Counted from the first letter of the stretch, positions 23,478 to 32,382 are shown. The stretch: 32,382 bases of DNA from Anaerolineales bacterium (GCA_012032575.1 JAAUSP010000015.1:1-32382), one strand, 5' to 3'. Notes: generated by a model from the sequence alone, not told the origin. Numbers and translations are program-made.

Positions 23478-24101
23478 ATGAAAGTCTTGATTGCGGATGA
23501 CGATCCGGTATCGCGTCGTCTGTTGCAAGTAACCTTGACTGCCTGGGGTTACGAGGCGGTGATAACGACTGATGGTCAGGAAGCCTGGCAGATCCTCCAG
23601 GGTGAAGACGCTCCCTGTCTGGCTATTCTCGATTGGGTAATGCCAGGGGTGGAGGGCAGCGAACTTTGCCGCCGGGTGCGGCAAAGCCCCGATTTGGCCC
23701 ACCTTTACCTTATTTTGCTCACCAGCAGAAACACACAGGAAAATATTGTAGCCGGTCTGGAAGCCGGGGCGGATGATTATCTGATCAAACCCTATGATGC
23801 CAAAGAACTGCGGGCGCGGCTTCAAGTAGGGCGGCGGGTAGTGGGGTTACAAAGCGAGCTGGCAAACCGGGTTAAGGAACTTGAAGCAGCCCTGGCCCAG
23901 GTGAAGCAGCTTGAGAGCTTTTTGCCCATTTGTTCCTACTGTCGAAAGATCCGGGATGACGAGAATTACTGGCAACAGCTTGAAAGTTATGTCGAAACTC
24001 ATTTCGGGGCCGCGTTTACCCATAGTATTTGCCCTGATTGTTATCAAAAACACGTGGAGCCGGAGTTGACCGAACTCCGCCGCAGACGAGGTTTAACATG
24101 A
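23478..24101 (+). CDS. Response regulator with Cys-rich (CxxC-CxxC) output tail
   Basis: The 208-residue product has a receiver (about 2-120; DDD at 7-9, Asp 52 in AILDWVMPG, Lys in YLIKPYD). A helical linker (about 122-148) leads to a short tail with LPICSYCRKIRDDENYWQQL and SICPDCYQKH. Cys 152, Cys 155, Cys 185 and Cys 188, with His 182 and His 192 nearby, could bind a metal, probably zinc. This tail is found behind receivers and PAS domains in many bacteria, with no firm function known to me. The ATG at 23478 follows AAGGA; the GTG at 23475 is an alternative. Its TGA overlaps the hybrid kinase ATG as ATGA. Confidence 0.88.
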   Translation: MKVLIADDDPVSRRLLQVTLTAWGYEAVITTDGQEAWQILQGEDAPCLAILDWVMPGVEGSELCRRVRQSPDLAHLYLILLTSRNTQENIVAGLEAGADDYLIKPYDAKELRARLQVGRRVVGLQSELANRVKELEAALAQVKQLESFLPICSYCRKIRDDENYWQQLESYVETHFGAAFTHSICPDCYQKHVEPELTELRRRRGLT

Positions 24102-25282
24102 AACTTTCACTGGAAAAAAAGGTTTATTTCGGTTTTGGGGCGGCGCTGCTCCTCCTGGTTGGGGTTGGCCTGGCCAGTTATTGGAGTCTCTCTCAACTTA
24201 TTGAGCAGTCCGCTGTAGAAACGAGGCAAGCGCAAATCACAATGGGCATCATTATTGGTGGTACGCTACTGGCATTGGTTTTATTTGTCGTGGCTATCCT
24301 TACTATCCGCTTTGATATTGAACAGCGCAAGCGCTTGCAGGAATCTTTACAGGAAAGCGAAGCCCTTTTTCGCTCCACCTTTGAGTCGGCCCCGATAGGT
24401 ATTGACTTGATTGATATGCAGGGGGGATTCCTGGTCACTAATTGTGCTTTGCAAAAAATGTTGGGGTACAGCGCCGAAGAACTGCGCTACATGACCGTGA
24501 AGGAGGTAACCTATGAGTCTGATGTGGCCGAAACGGTTCAATTATTTCAAGAATTGGTTCAGGGTGAACGGGACACTTATCAAATAAAGAAACGTTATCA
24601 GAGGAAAGATGGGCAGGTGATTTGGGGTGATTTGACAGTTTCATTGGTCCGCGACGAGCAGCAACGGCCTCTCTTTGTGATTGGCATGATCCAGGATATA
24701 GATGCGCGCAAACAGACCGAGGAGAAATTAAACAAGTTATCTCAGGCAGTAGAGCAGAGTGCCAGTACTATTGTCATTACCAACAAACAGGGCTACATTG
24801 AGTATGCCAACCCCCGTTTTACCGAAACAACCGGCTATACCATTGAAGAAGCTCTGGGCCAGCACACCCGCATTCTCAAATCCGGCCAAACTACGGCTGA
24901 AGAGTACAAACAATTATGGCAAACGATCACCACCGGTCAACAATGGCGCGGTGAGTTTCTGAATAAGAAAAAGAGTGGCGAACTGTATTGGGAGTCAGCT
25001 TCTATTTCACCTATTCAAAACGCCGACGGTGAAATTACCCACTTCCTGGCGGTTAAAGAGGACATTACCGAGCACAAACAAGCCGAAGCAGCACTGCGCA
25101 ACAGTGAAGCGGTTCAGCGGGCTATCCTCGATGCCATCCCCGATTTTATGTTCTGGACCAACCGCCAGGGGGATTACATTGCTTTTCACTCGCTCCAGGA
25201 GTTGGCAGTGCTGTTCAATAATGAATCTTCAAATAAAAAGTTAACAGATGCCTTACCCCATCCGTGGCTGAACCGATGTTAG
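24098..25282 (+). CDS. Hybrid histidine kinase, membrane and first PAS domains (frameshifted)
   Basis: The ATG at 24098 overlaps the stop of the previous gene. Two membrane segments (about residues 9-28 and 48-69) flank a loop of about 20 residues. Related kinases usually hold a CHASE3 domain there, and the flanking text (SLSQLIEQSA, then VETRQAQITM) looks like CHASE3 borders fused together. A PAS domain with PAC motif (about 85-210), a second PAS (about 218-335) and the start of a third (from about 345) follow. The frame ends at 25282 because the C run at 25256-25259 has four C. A fifth gives [21 protein letters not shown] and joins the next frame. With it the full protein is about 1,654 residues. 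Confidence 0.85.
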   Translation: MKLSLEKKVYFGFGAALLLLVGVGLASYWSLSQLIEQSAVETRQAQITMGIIIGGTLLALVLFVVAILTIRFDIEQRKRLQESLQESEALFRSTFESAPIGIDLIDMQGGFLVTNCALQKMLGYSAEELRYMTVKEVTYESDVAETVQLFQELVQGERDTYQIKKRYQRKDGQVIWGDLTVSLVRDEQQRPLFVIGMIQDIDARKQTEEKLNKLSQAVEQSASTIVITNKQGYIEYANPRFTETTGYTIEEALGQHTRILKSGQTTAEEYKQLWQTITTGQQWRGEFLNKKKSGELYWESASISPIQNADGEITHFLAVKEDITEHKQAEAALRNSEAVQRAILDAIPDFMFWTNRQGDYIAFHSLQELAVLFNNESSNKKLTDALPHPWLNRC

Positions 25283-28200
25283 ACTGCCTGGAACATGTTT
25301 ACGAAACCGGCGAAACGCAGCAGTTTGAGTATTCGCTGTCTGTTGGCGGCGGAACAAAATATTATGAAGCTCGCCTGGTTGCAACGGTGCTGGAAGAAGT
25401 GCTCTGTATTTTGCGCGATGTCACCGAACGCAAACAGGTTGAGAAAACTTTGGCGCATGAGCGCAATTTGCTCCAGACTCTGATTAATACTATCCCCGAT
25501 TCCATTTATGTTAAAGACAGAGAAGGCCGTCATCTGCTTCACAATCGCCCCATGTTAAAAGGGACAGGCAAAACAACAACCGAAGAAATAATCGGCAAAA
25601 CCGATCTGGAGCTTTATCCAGTTGAAATGGCCCAACAGTGGTACGACGATGACATGACTGTTATCCGTTCGGGCCAGGCCATCATTGATCGGGAAGAACC
25701 TCGGGTCGATGGCGACAAACTTGTCGGCTGGAGTCTAACCAGCAAAATTCCTTTATACGACAGTCAGGGCCAGGTGGTCGGACTGGTGGGCGTGACTCGA
25801 GATATTAGCGAGCGTAAGGCGATGGAAGAATCGCTGCGGGCAAGTGAAAGCCGCTTCAAAGCTATTTTTGACAGCGCCGCTGTGGGTGTATCCCTGGAAG
25901 ATTTGACCGGGCAGTTGCTTATGACCAATCTTGCCTTCCAGCAGATGCTCGGCTACAGCGCCGCCGAGTTACAGAGCATGCGTTATACCGATTTTACCCA
26001 TCCCGATGACACTATAGCCGATCAAGAACTCTATCAAGAATTAATCACCGGCCAGCGCGATTATTACCAGCTAGAGAAACGCTATTTCCATCGGGACGGC
26101 TCGACGATTTGGGGCAACCTGACCATTTCTTTAATTCGTAGTCAATCCGGCCAGCCTCACTTTATTGTGGTTATGATTGAAAATATTACCGAGCGCAAAC
26201 AAATGGCAATAACCCTGGCTGAAGAACGTAATTTGTTACACTCCGTCATTAATGCCACCCCGGATTGGATTTTTATCAAGGATGAACTGTACCAATTTCG
26301 CCTGGCCAATCAGGCTTATGCCAGCTTGTTTGGTCTATCGCCGGAAGACATTGTGGGCAAAACCGATCTGGACCTGGGTATTCCCGAATATATTGTTAGA
26401 GGTGATCCGGCGCAAGGCATCAAGGGGTTTTGGGCCGATGATCGGGAGGTTATGACATCCGGCGTAACAAAATATATTCCCGAAGAACCGTCGGTCGTAA
26501 ATGGACAACCCTTTATTTTAAGTACAGTAAAGGTTCCTTTGGCTGATGGGCAGGGTAAAGTGTGGGGGGTGCTGGGCTTTGTCCATGACATTACCGAGTT
26601 GAAACGCTCGGAACAGGCGTTGCGGGAAAGTGAGACCCTGCTCCGCACCGTGATGGATGCCACGCCCGACTGGATCTTTCTGAAGGACCTGGACCATCGT
26701 TATCGTTTGGTTAATCAGAGTTACGCCAGCGCGATGGGCCTGGTGCAGGAAGATTTTATCGGTAAGAACGATTTGGAATTGGGCGTGCCTGAATATCTGG
26801 TCAATGGTAGCCCGGAAAAAGGCCTTTTGGGTTTCTGGCCCAGCGATGATCAGGTGATAAAAACAGGTAAAACTTTAATTGTTCCCGAAGAGACAATTGT
26901 AATGCAAGGGGAGACGCGCATTCAAAGCCTGGCCAAAATTCCGCTGTGCAACTTGGCCGGAGATCTGTTAGGGGTGCTGGGTGTTAGTCATAATATTACC
27001 CACCTGAAACATACCCAGCATGAACTGCAGCAAGCCAAAGAAGCCGCCGAGGCTGCTACACGGGTCAAAAGCGAATTTTTGGCTAACATGAGCCACGAAA
27101 TCCGCACCCCGCTCAATGCGGTCATCGGCATGACCAGTTTACTGCTGGACACTCCGCTTTCCCCGGAGCAGCAGGAGTTTGCCGAAACCATCCGCAGTGG
27201 CGGCAATACCCTGCTGAGCCTGATTAATAGCATTTTGGATTTCTCCAAAATTGAGGCCGGCCAGATGGAGCTGGAAAAACGGGTCTTTGATCTGCGCCAG
27301 TGTATCGAAAGTGCGCTGGATTTTGTCGTCATTAAGGCGGCTGAAAAGAACCTGGAACTGGCCTACACGATCGGCGATACAACGCCCAGCGCTCTGGTGG
27401 GTGATGTAGTTCGCCTGCGCCAAGTCCTGGTCAACCTGCTTAACAATGCCATCAAATTTACTGAGACTGGGGAGATTGTATTATCAGTTATGAGTCACCC
27501 CGTCAGCCGGGCTGGAGCAGATGCAGAAAAGATCACCTTGAACGAAATCCACTTTGCTGTGCGCGACTCTGGTATAGGTATTCCGCCCGATCGTATGGAT
27601 CGCTTGTTCCACGCTTTCAGCCAGGTAGACGCCTCGACCACCCGCAAATACGGCGGTACCGGCCTGGGCTTATCCATCAGCAAACGGCTGAGCGAGCTAA
27701 TGGGCGGGACAATGTGGGTTGAGAGTGCCGGCATCCCCGGTCAGGGTTCCACTTTTCACTTTACCATCCTGGTTGAAGCCGGCCCCAGCCAGACCCGGGT
27801 TTATTTGCAGGGGCGGCAGCCGGAATTGAGCGGCAGGCATCTGTTGATTGTAGACGATAACGCCACCAATCGCCGTATTCTGGCTCATCAGAGCCGGGCC
27901 TGGGGGATGCACACGCGGGCGGCGGCTTCCGCTGCCGAAGCCCTGACCTGGATTCAACGCGGCGATCACTTTGATCTGGCCATTCTGGACATGCAGATGC
28001 CCGAAATGGATGGTCTGGACCTGGCGGTTGAAATTCGCAAGCAGCCGGGGATGCAAACCCTGCCGCTGGTCATGTTGACGTCGCTTGGCTGGCGTGATCA
28101 AGAGCGTGCGGCGGCTGAGGCTGAACTGGCTGTTTCGCTAACCAAACCGATCAAGCCCAGCCAGCTGTACGATACGCTGATGAATATCTTCCAGGGGCAG

Positions 28201-29061
28201 CCGGAAAAGGTCAAGCCTGAGCGTCCCGACTTGCCCAAAGGGGGTATCCAGCCGGTACAGCGACACCCTCTGCGGATTCTGTTGGCCGAGGACAATGTGG
28301 TGAACCAGAAAGTGGCGTTGCATATGCTGGCAAGCCTGGGCTACAGCGCCGATGTGGTGGCCAACGGGTTGGAAGCGCTGGAAGCTTTAACCCGCCAGCA
28401 ATATGATGTGGTGTTGATGGATGTGCAAATGCCGGAACTGGATGGCCTGGAAACCACCCAGGTGATTCGTCAGCAGTGGCCGGAGGGAGTGCGTCCCAGA
28501 ATCATTGCCATGACCGCCAACGCGCTGCAAGGAGATCGCGAACGTTGTCTGGCTGCCGGCATGGATGATTACATTAGCAAACCAGTGCATCGGGAGGAGT
28601 TAATGCGTGCTTTAGAGGAGGTTTCACCTTTGCCCGAAGGATCTGACTGCCAGCCAGCGCCTCAGACAAATGGGGCGCACGGTGAGCATGGCCCTCAGCT
28701 AACGCCAGCAGAGTCAGTGCTCGATCCCAAAGCGCTGGCCGAACTGCACGAACTTTTGGGTGAGCAGACCGCTGAGGTAATGTCAGAACTGAGCAAATTG
28801 TTTATTGAATCGGCGGCGGGCCAGTTGGCAGAGATGCGGACTGCTTTGCAAACGCAGGATGGCGGCAAACTGTATCGGGCGGCCCATACTATCAAACCTG
28901 GCGGCGCTCACCTGGGGGCGGTTCGTTTTGCGGTTATATGTGAAAAATTGGAAGCAATGGGAAAAGAGGGGCAGTGGGAGGAAGTACCAGAAAAAATGGC
29001 AGAATTAGAAACAGAATTTAACCGGGTCAAACTGGCCCTCGAAGCTCAAATAAAGGAATAA
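25264..29061 (+). CDS. Hybrid histidine kinase, PAS array, kinase core, two receivers and Hpt
   Basis: This continues the sensor begun at 24098. It has the rest of PAS 3 (1-55), PAS 4 (65-185), PAS 5 (195-312), PAS 6 (322-447) and PAS 7 (452-580). HisKA follows with His 611 in [14 protein letters not shown], then HATPase (N box LLNNAIKFT at 725-733, DSGIGIP at 768-774, [13 protein letters not shown] at 797-809). Receiver 1 (Asp 909 in AILDMQMPE), receiver 2 (Asp 1053 in VLMDVQMPE) and an Hpt domain with His 1208 in [14 protein letters not shown] complete it. This is a BarA-type full phosphorelay in one chain. The Hpt motif has KPG where KGS is common. PAS 6 and 7 resemble each other closely, as do PAS 1 and 5. 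The GTG at 25264 is a nominal start inside PAS 3. Confidence 0.9.
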   Translation: MAEPMLDCLEHVYETGETQQFEYSLSVGGGTKYYEARLVATVLEEVLCILRDVTERKQVEKTLAHERNLLQTLINTIPDSIYVKDREGRHLLHNRPMLKGTGKTTTEEIIGKTDLELYPVEMAQQWYDDDMTVIRSGQAIIDREEPRVDGDKLVGWSLTSKIPLYDSQGQVVGLVGVTRDISERKAMEESLRASESRFKAIFDSAAVGVSLEDLTGQLLMTNLAFQQMLGYSAAELQSMRYTDFTHPDDTIADQELYQELITGQRDYYQLEKRYFHRDGSTIWGNLTISLIRSQSGQPHFIVVMIENITERKQMAITLAEERNLLHSVINATPDWIFIKDELYQFRLANQAYASLFGLSPEDIVGKTDLDLGIPEYIVRGDPAQGIKGFWADDREVMTSGVTKYIPEEPSVVNGQPFILSTVKVPLADGQGKVWGVLGFVHDITELKRSEQALRESETLLRTVMDATPDWIFLKDLDHRYRLVNQSYASAMGLVQEDFIGKNDLELGVPEYLVNGSPEKGLLGFWPSDDQVIKTGKTLIVPEETIVMQGETRIQSLAKIPLCNLAGDLLGVLGVSHNITHLKHTQHELQQAKEAAEAATRVKSEFLANMSHEIRTPLNAVIGMTSLLLDTPLSPEQQEFAETIRSGGNTLLSLINSILDFSKIEAGQMELEKRVFDLRQCIESALDFVVIKAAEKNLELAYTIGDTTPSALVGDVVRLRQVLVNLLNNAIKFTETGEIVLSVMSHPVSRAGADAEKITLNEIHFAVRDSGIGIPPDRMDRLFHAFSQVDASTTRKYGGTGLGLSISKRLSELMGGTMWVESAGIPGQGSTFHFTILVEAGPSQTRVYLQGRQPELSGRHLLIVDDNATNRRILAHQSRAWGMHTRAAASAAEALTWIQRGDHFDLAILDMQMPEMDGLDLAVEIRKQPGMQTLPLVMLTSLGWRDQERAAAEAELAVSLTKPIKPSQLYDTLMNIFQGQPEKVKPERPDLPKGGIQPVQRHPLRILLAEDNVVNQKVALHMLASLGYSADVVANGLEALEALTRQQYDVVLMDVQMPELDGLETTQVIRQQWPEGVRPRIIAMTANALQGDRERCLAAGMDDYISKPVHREELMRALEEVSPLPEGSDCQPAPQTNGAHGEHGPQLTPAESVLDPKALAELHELLGEQTAEVMSELSKLFIESAAGQLAEMRTALQTQDGGKLYRAAHTIKPGGAHLGAVRFAVICEKLEAMGKEGQWEEVPEKMAELETEFNRVKLALEAQIKE

Positions 29062-29064
29062 ATT

Positions 29065-30330
29065 ATGGCTCAACCAGTATCGGCAGTACCTTCCGGTTTA
29101 ATTTTAGTTGTTGACGACGACCCTTCCATACGGCGCATGACCCGCTATGTGCTGGAACGTGATGGCTACACTGTGATCGAAGCGGAAAATGGGGTGCAAG
29201 CCCTCACCCTGTACCAGGAGTGCCCCCCCCACCTGGTTTTACTTGACGCCATTATGCCGGAAATGAACGGCTTTGAAACCTGTGCTCGGCTTAGCCAATT
29301 GCCGGGGGGCGATAGAATCCCCATTTTGATTATCACCGCTCTCAACGATGCCGAGTCGGTCAGTTCGGCGTTTGAAGCGGGCGCGAGTGATTTTATTGTC
29401 AAACCTATTCAGTGGAATGTGCTGCGGCGGCGGGTGCGGCACTTGCTGCGGGTCAATCAGGCTGAACTGGCTCTGCGAGCCAGCGAAGAGCGGTATCGGG
29501 CCTTGGTTGAAACCTCGCCTGATGCCATTACCCTGCTCGACTCTGGCTTCAATATTTTGTTTTGCAATCAGCGGGCCGCCGCTTTGCATGGCTTCGCCCA
29601 TTCCGGCCACCTGCTGGGGCATCCGGTGGTGGAATTAATTGACCCGGAAGATCGGGCGCGGCTACTGGAAACCTTGCGCCAAACTTTATACCAAAAATTA
29701 CCTCACACGATGGAGTGTATGCTGCTAAAAAAATCGGGGGATCACTTTGCCGCCGAAGTGAGCGTCTCGCAGTTTGTCAATTCGGCTGACCAGGCCGAAC
29801 AGTTTGTGATGGTCGCCAGAGATATTACCGGGCGGAAACGGGCCGAAGCAGAAATAAAGCGCCGCAACCGTGAGTTAACCTTGCTAAATCAGATTATAGC
29901 CGCCTCTGCCGCCAGCCTGGAACCGGAAGGGATTCTGGAGGTGGTTTGCCGGGAATTGGTGCATGCCCTGGATATGTCGTATGCCAACGCCGGTTTGTTT
30001 AAGGAAAACAAAACCGAACTTCGTATTGTGGCTGAACACAATACCAAAAAGGGGGTGAGTGAGTTATATCGTACCGTTCCGGTTTCATCAAACCCGGCCC
30101 TCCAATTTTTGCTCACCCATCGCTGCCCGTTTGTTGCATCTGATATCCAGACCGAGGCACGCCTGACCCAGATGCGCGACTTGTTACAGCAGCGCGGTAC
30201 GGTTTCGCTGCTGCTGCTGCCTCTTTTGGTTGAAGGCCGTGTGGTAGGCAGCCTGGCCCTGGAAAGTGAGCGATTGCACCAGTTTCGTCCGAAGAAATCA
30301 GCCTGGTCTGGAGTGTCGCCGATCAGGTAG
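29065..30330 (+). CDS. Receiver-PAS-GAF part of a second hybrid kinase (frameshifted)
   Basis: The ATG follows AAAGGAATAA three bases after the previous stop, so the genes are cotranscribed. An N-terminal receiver (about 10-128; DDD at 17-19, phospho-acceptor Asp 61 in LVLLDAIMPE, Lys in FIVKPI) is followed by PAS (about 140-262, ending ITGRKRAEAEI) and GAF (about 275-410). The frame ends at 30330. The TTT at 30283-30285 lacks one T; a fourth gives HQFSSEEISLVWSVADQVGG, a normal GAF end, and joins the kinase half. The receiver at the N terminus suggests that it takes phosphate from the large hybrid kinase upstream. With the base restored the protein is about 955 residues. Confidence 0.85.
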   Translation: MAQPVSAVPSGLILVVDDDPSIRRMTRYVLERDGYTVIEAENGVQALTLYQECPPHLVLLDAIMPEMNGFETCARLSQLPGGDRIPILIITALNDAESVSSAFEAGASDFIVKPIQWNVLRRRVRHLLRVNQAELALRASEERYRALVETSPDAITLLDSGFNILFCNQRAAALHGFAHSGHLLGHPVVELIDPEDRARLLETLRQTLYQKLPHTMECMLLKKSGDHFAAEVSVSQFVNSADQAEQFVMVARDITGRKRAEAEIKRRNRELTLLNQIIAASAASLEPEGILEVVCRELVHALDMSYANAGLFKENKTELRIVAEHNTKKGVSELYRTVPVSSNPALQFLLTHRCPFVASDIQTEARLTQMRDLLQQRGTVSLLLLPLLVEGRVVGSLALESERLHQFRPKKSAWSGVSPIR

Positions 30331-30335
30331 GTGGA

Positions 30336-31931
30336 GTGCTGGCCCGCGCCCTGCTTATCCAAACCCGTGAGCAATTGAGTGCGGCCATAGACCAGGCCGG
30401 CGAAGCCGTGATTATTACCGACAATGATGGTACGATCACTCATGTTAACCCCGCTTTTGAACGCATTACAGGTTATACATCTAGTGAGGTTATTGGTCAA
30501 AACCCGCGCATCCTCAAGCATGACCAGCGCGAGCCTGACTTTTATAAAAAACTTTGGGCGACACTTTGTGCTGGAGAAGTTTGGCACGGGCGTATGATCA
30601 ATAAAAAGAAAGATGGTACATTTTATTCTGCCGATGCGACGATTATCCCCGTGCGGGGAAACGATGGGGCAACGGTTAATTATGTCGGTATTCAGCAGGA
30701 TGTGACCGGCGAATTGCAACTGGAAGAACAACTGCGCCAGTCACAAAAAATGGAGGCAATTGGCCGGCTGGCCGGAGGGATTGCTCATGATTTCAACAAT
30801 CTGTTGACGGTTATCAATGGCTACAGTGAACTGTTGCTAACCCACTATCCTGACCCACAAGACCCTCACCGGCTCGACCTGGAACAGATCAAAAAAGCCG
30901 GGGGCCGCGCCTCAGCCTTGACCCAGCAGCTTCTTGCTTTCAGTCGAAAACAATCGCTCCAGCCGCAGGTTTTGAATGTAAATCACGTGATGAACAACGC
31001 CCATCAGTTGCTGCGCCGCTTGATTGGCGAGGACCTTGAACTGACAATAGACCTTAAACCCAACCTGGCCCAGGTTATGGCTGATCCAGGACAGTTAGAG
31101 CAAATCATTTTGAACCTGGCCGTCAATGCCCGCGATGCCATGCCACACGGGGGAAAATTGATGATTGCCACCGATAATGTCGTGTTAGATGAGGCTTCGG
31201 CCCACCTTTATCCCGAAGTTGTGCCAGGTTCTTATGTGCTGTTGACCATAACGGATACCGGGACAGGCATGAACCAGGAGACCCTGGCCCATATTTTTGA
31301 ACCGTTTTTTACCACAAAAGAACAAGGCAAAGGGACAGGACTGGGACTGGCGACCGTTCACAGTATTGTCAAACAACATGGCGGTCACATACGAGTTGAC
31401 ACTGAGCCAGGGCGCGGGACAATCTTCAGAGTCTACCTGCCCCAGCTAAAAACATTGCCGGAATTGCCGGTGGAGAGCAGCAGTACCGGCGAACTGACTC
31501 GCGGCTCAGAAACCATTTTGGTTGTGGAAGATGATCTTTCGGTGCGGGAAATTATGTGTCACATTTTGCAGGCCAATGGCTACACCATTCATCAGGCCGC
31601 CAGCGGCCCAGAGGCCATCAATTTCTGCCAGGAAACCCGGCCGGAAAATATCCACCTTTTGCTCACTGATATGGTCATGCCGGGTATGAATGGTCAAAAT
31701 CTGGCATCTAATTTAAGAAGCCGCTATCCCCACCTCAAAGTGCTTTACACTTCAGGCTATCTGGAGAACAACCTGCCCCAGGCGAACCTGCCCGAAAGTA
31801 AAATGATTTTCCTGGAAAAACCCTTTACCCCCGATACCCTTGCCCGCAAAGTTCGCGAGGTTTTGGATGTGAAGGTCAACGGTCATTCTCATCCAAAAAA
31901 TGAGCCTGCTTCTTGCAATAGTCCTATGTAA
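30336..31931 (+). CDS. PAS-kinase-receiver part of the second hybrid kinase
   Basis: This continues the protein begun at 29065. It has the last GAF helix (1-12), PAS (about 12-125), NtrB-like HisKA with His 151 in AGGIAHDFNNLLTVI, HATPase (N box NLAVNARDAM at 260-269, TDTGTGM at 306-312, FEPFFTTKEQGKGTGLGLAT at 321-340) and a C-terminal receiver (EDD at 398-400, phospho-acceptor Asp 445 in LLTDMVMPG, Lys in FLEKPFTP). Receivers at both ends of one kinase suggest an intermediate phosphorelay node. The tail after about 505 is short and unstructured. The GTG at 30336 is a nominal start within the restored frame. Confidence 0.88.
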   Translation: MLARALLIQTREQLSAAIDQAGEAVIITDNDGTITHVNPAFERITGYTSSEVIGQNPRILKHDQREPDFYKKLWATLCAGEVWHGRMINKKKDGTFYSADATIIPVRGNDGATVNYVGIQQDVTGELQLEEQLRQSQKMEAIGRLAGGIAHDFNNLLTVINGYSELLLTHYPDPQDPHRLDLEQIKKAGGRASALTQQLLAFSRKQSLQPQVLNVNHVMNNAHQLLRRLIGEDLELTIDLKPNLAQVMADPGQLEQIILNLAVNARDAMPHGGKLMIATDNVVLDEASAHLYPEVVPGSYVLLTITDTGTGMNQETLAHIFEPFFTTKEQGKGTGLGLATVHSIVKQHGGHIRVDTEPGRGTIFRVYLPQLKTLPELPVESSSTGELTRGSETILVVEDDLSVREIMCHILQANGYTIHQAASGPEAINFCQETRPENIHLLLTDMVMPGMNGQNLASNLRSRYPHLKVLYTSGYLENNLPQANLPESKMIFLEKPFTPDTLARKVREVLDVKVNGHSHPKNEPASCNSPM

Positions 31932-31945
31932 ACGGATATGTTTAA

Positions 31946-32011
31946 GCCACGAATGACACGAATTCTCCCAAATAAAGGTTAAAATTTGGGTTAATTCGTG
32001 AAATTCGTGGC
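31946..32011. repeat. Nested inverted repeat between convergent genes
   Basis: GCCACGAATGACACGAATT at 31946-31964 is inverted at 31993-32011 with two mismatches. Inside, CCCAAAT (31967-31973) is inverted as ATTTGGG (31984-31990). It lies between the kinase stop and the trpB-like stop and could also act as a weak two-way terminator, though it lacks a T-run. Confidence 0.75.
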
Positions 32012-32042
32012 CGATTTTACCTCTCAGTCAAACAACCCGCAC

Positions 32043-32382
32043 TTATGCCGCCACAGTTGGCAGACCAGCCAAAGCCATCGCGATTTCTTCAGCCGGGTAA
32101 GCGTAATTTTGCAGCTTTCCGGCAGCGTAATCAATGTAGGCTTGCATATCAAAATGACCGTGGCCGCACAGGTTGAACAAAATAACCTGGCTGACGCCTT
32201 CTTGCTTGCAGCGGAGGGCTTCATTGATAGCGCCGGCTACAGCGTGGTTGGCTTCGGGGGCCGGCATGATGCCTTCGGCGCGGGCAAATTGAACCCCGGC
32301 GGCGAAGGCGTCGAGCTGCTCAGCGGCGGTAGCTTCGATCTGGCCCAGTTCCAGCAGGTGGCTTACCAATGGGGCCATGCCG
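32043..32382 (-). CDS. trpB: Tryptophan synthase beta chain, TrpB2 type (C-terminal part, cut by window)
   Basis: The frame is open to the right edge, so only about the last 112 residues are present. They include a Glu-rich helix region with AEGIMPAPEANHAVAGAINEAL, the segment that closes the PLP site in TrpB2-type proteins, then VILFNLCGHGHFDMQAYIDY and a short tail. The GHGHFD motif and the AY-x-DY ending are typical of TrpB2 and of TrpB-like PLP enzymes, which convert indole (or release it poorly) and serine to tryptophan. The N-terminal lysine that carries PLP lies outside the window. It is convergent with the kinase block and unrelated to it in function. Confidence 0.85.
   Translation of the reverse strand, partial: GMAPLVSHLLELGQIEATAAEQLDAFAAGVQFARAEGIMPAPEANHAVAGAINEALRCKQEGVSQVILFNLCGHGHFDMQAYIDYAAGKLQNYAYPAEEIAMALAGLPTVAA

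Noticed and set aside
7243..30285. Programmed frameshifting as the explanation for the broken genes
   Set aside because: The sites share no slippery heptamer or downstream structure, affect unrelated genes, and are all single-base losses in ordinary homopolymers.

Overview
The window looks like a piece of chromosome from a bacterium with fairly high GC, most probably a Chloroflexota member of the Anaerolineae/Caldilineae kind. This is an inference from three things: PAS/GAF-rich histidine kinases, a TrpB2-type tryptophan synthase end, and intergenic regions full of imperfect palindromic repeats. No rRNA, tRNA, CRISPR array, transposase or phage gene was seen.

Layout. (1) 1-3497: a ferritin-like protein that runs off the left edge, a mandelate-racemase-type enolase-superfamily enzyme, a membrane-anchored DUF4352-like protein and a pentapeptide-repeat protein. 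(2) 3564-4450: an IclR regulator with its own promoter and operator. (3) 4603-5712: an AT-rich islet with a HigB-type toxin, a HigA-like antitoxin lacking its DNA-binding half, and a PD-(D/E)XK-like protein. (4) 5734-8174: a YheO/DauR-type regulator divergent from a DAO-family FAD oxidoreductase. (5) 8505-15552: an unknown protein, then a heterotetrameric sarcosine oxidase cluster in the order soxB, soxD, soxA, NUDIX hydrolase, soxG. (6) 15558-17579, minus strand: a small conserved protein hidden by a frameshift, and a non-pyrrolysine MttB-family methyltransferase. (7) 17745-31931, plus strand: a 14-kb signalling block with four sensor kinases and four stand-alone response regulators, several linked by overlapping stop and start codons. 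(8) 32043 to the right edge, minus strand: the 3' part of a trpB2-like gene.

How the genes may work together. Sarcosine oxidase, the second FAD amine oxidase and the MttB-family protein suggest use of methylated amines (glycine betaine, dimethylglycine or sarcosine to glycine, with methyl groups passed to folate or a corrinoid). The IclR protein probably controls the sox genes. A 15-bp palindrome just downstream of the iclR promoter recurs, inverted and with one mismatch, just downstream of a good sigma70-type promoter for soxB.

Two features colour the whole window. First, eight genes are each broken by loss of exactly one base in a short homopolymer. All eight can be restored by adding one base, so sequencing or assembly error is more likely than real gene death. 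Second, many intergenic spaces hold inverted or direct repeats, including one family with four copies.
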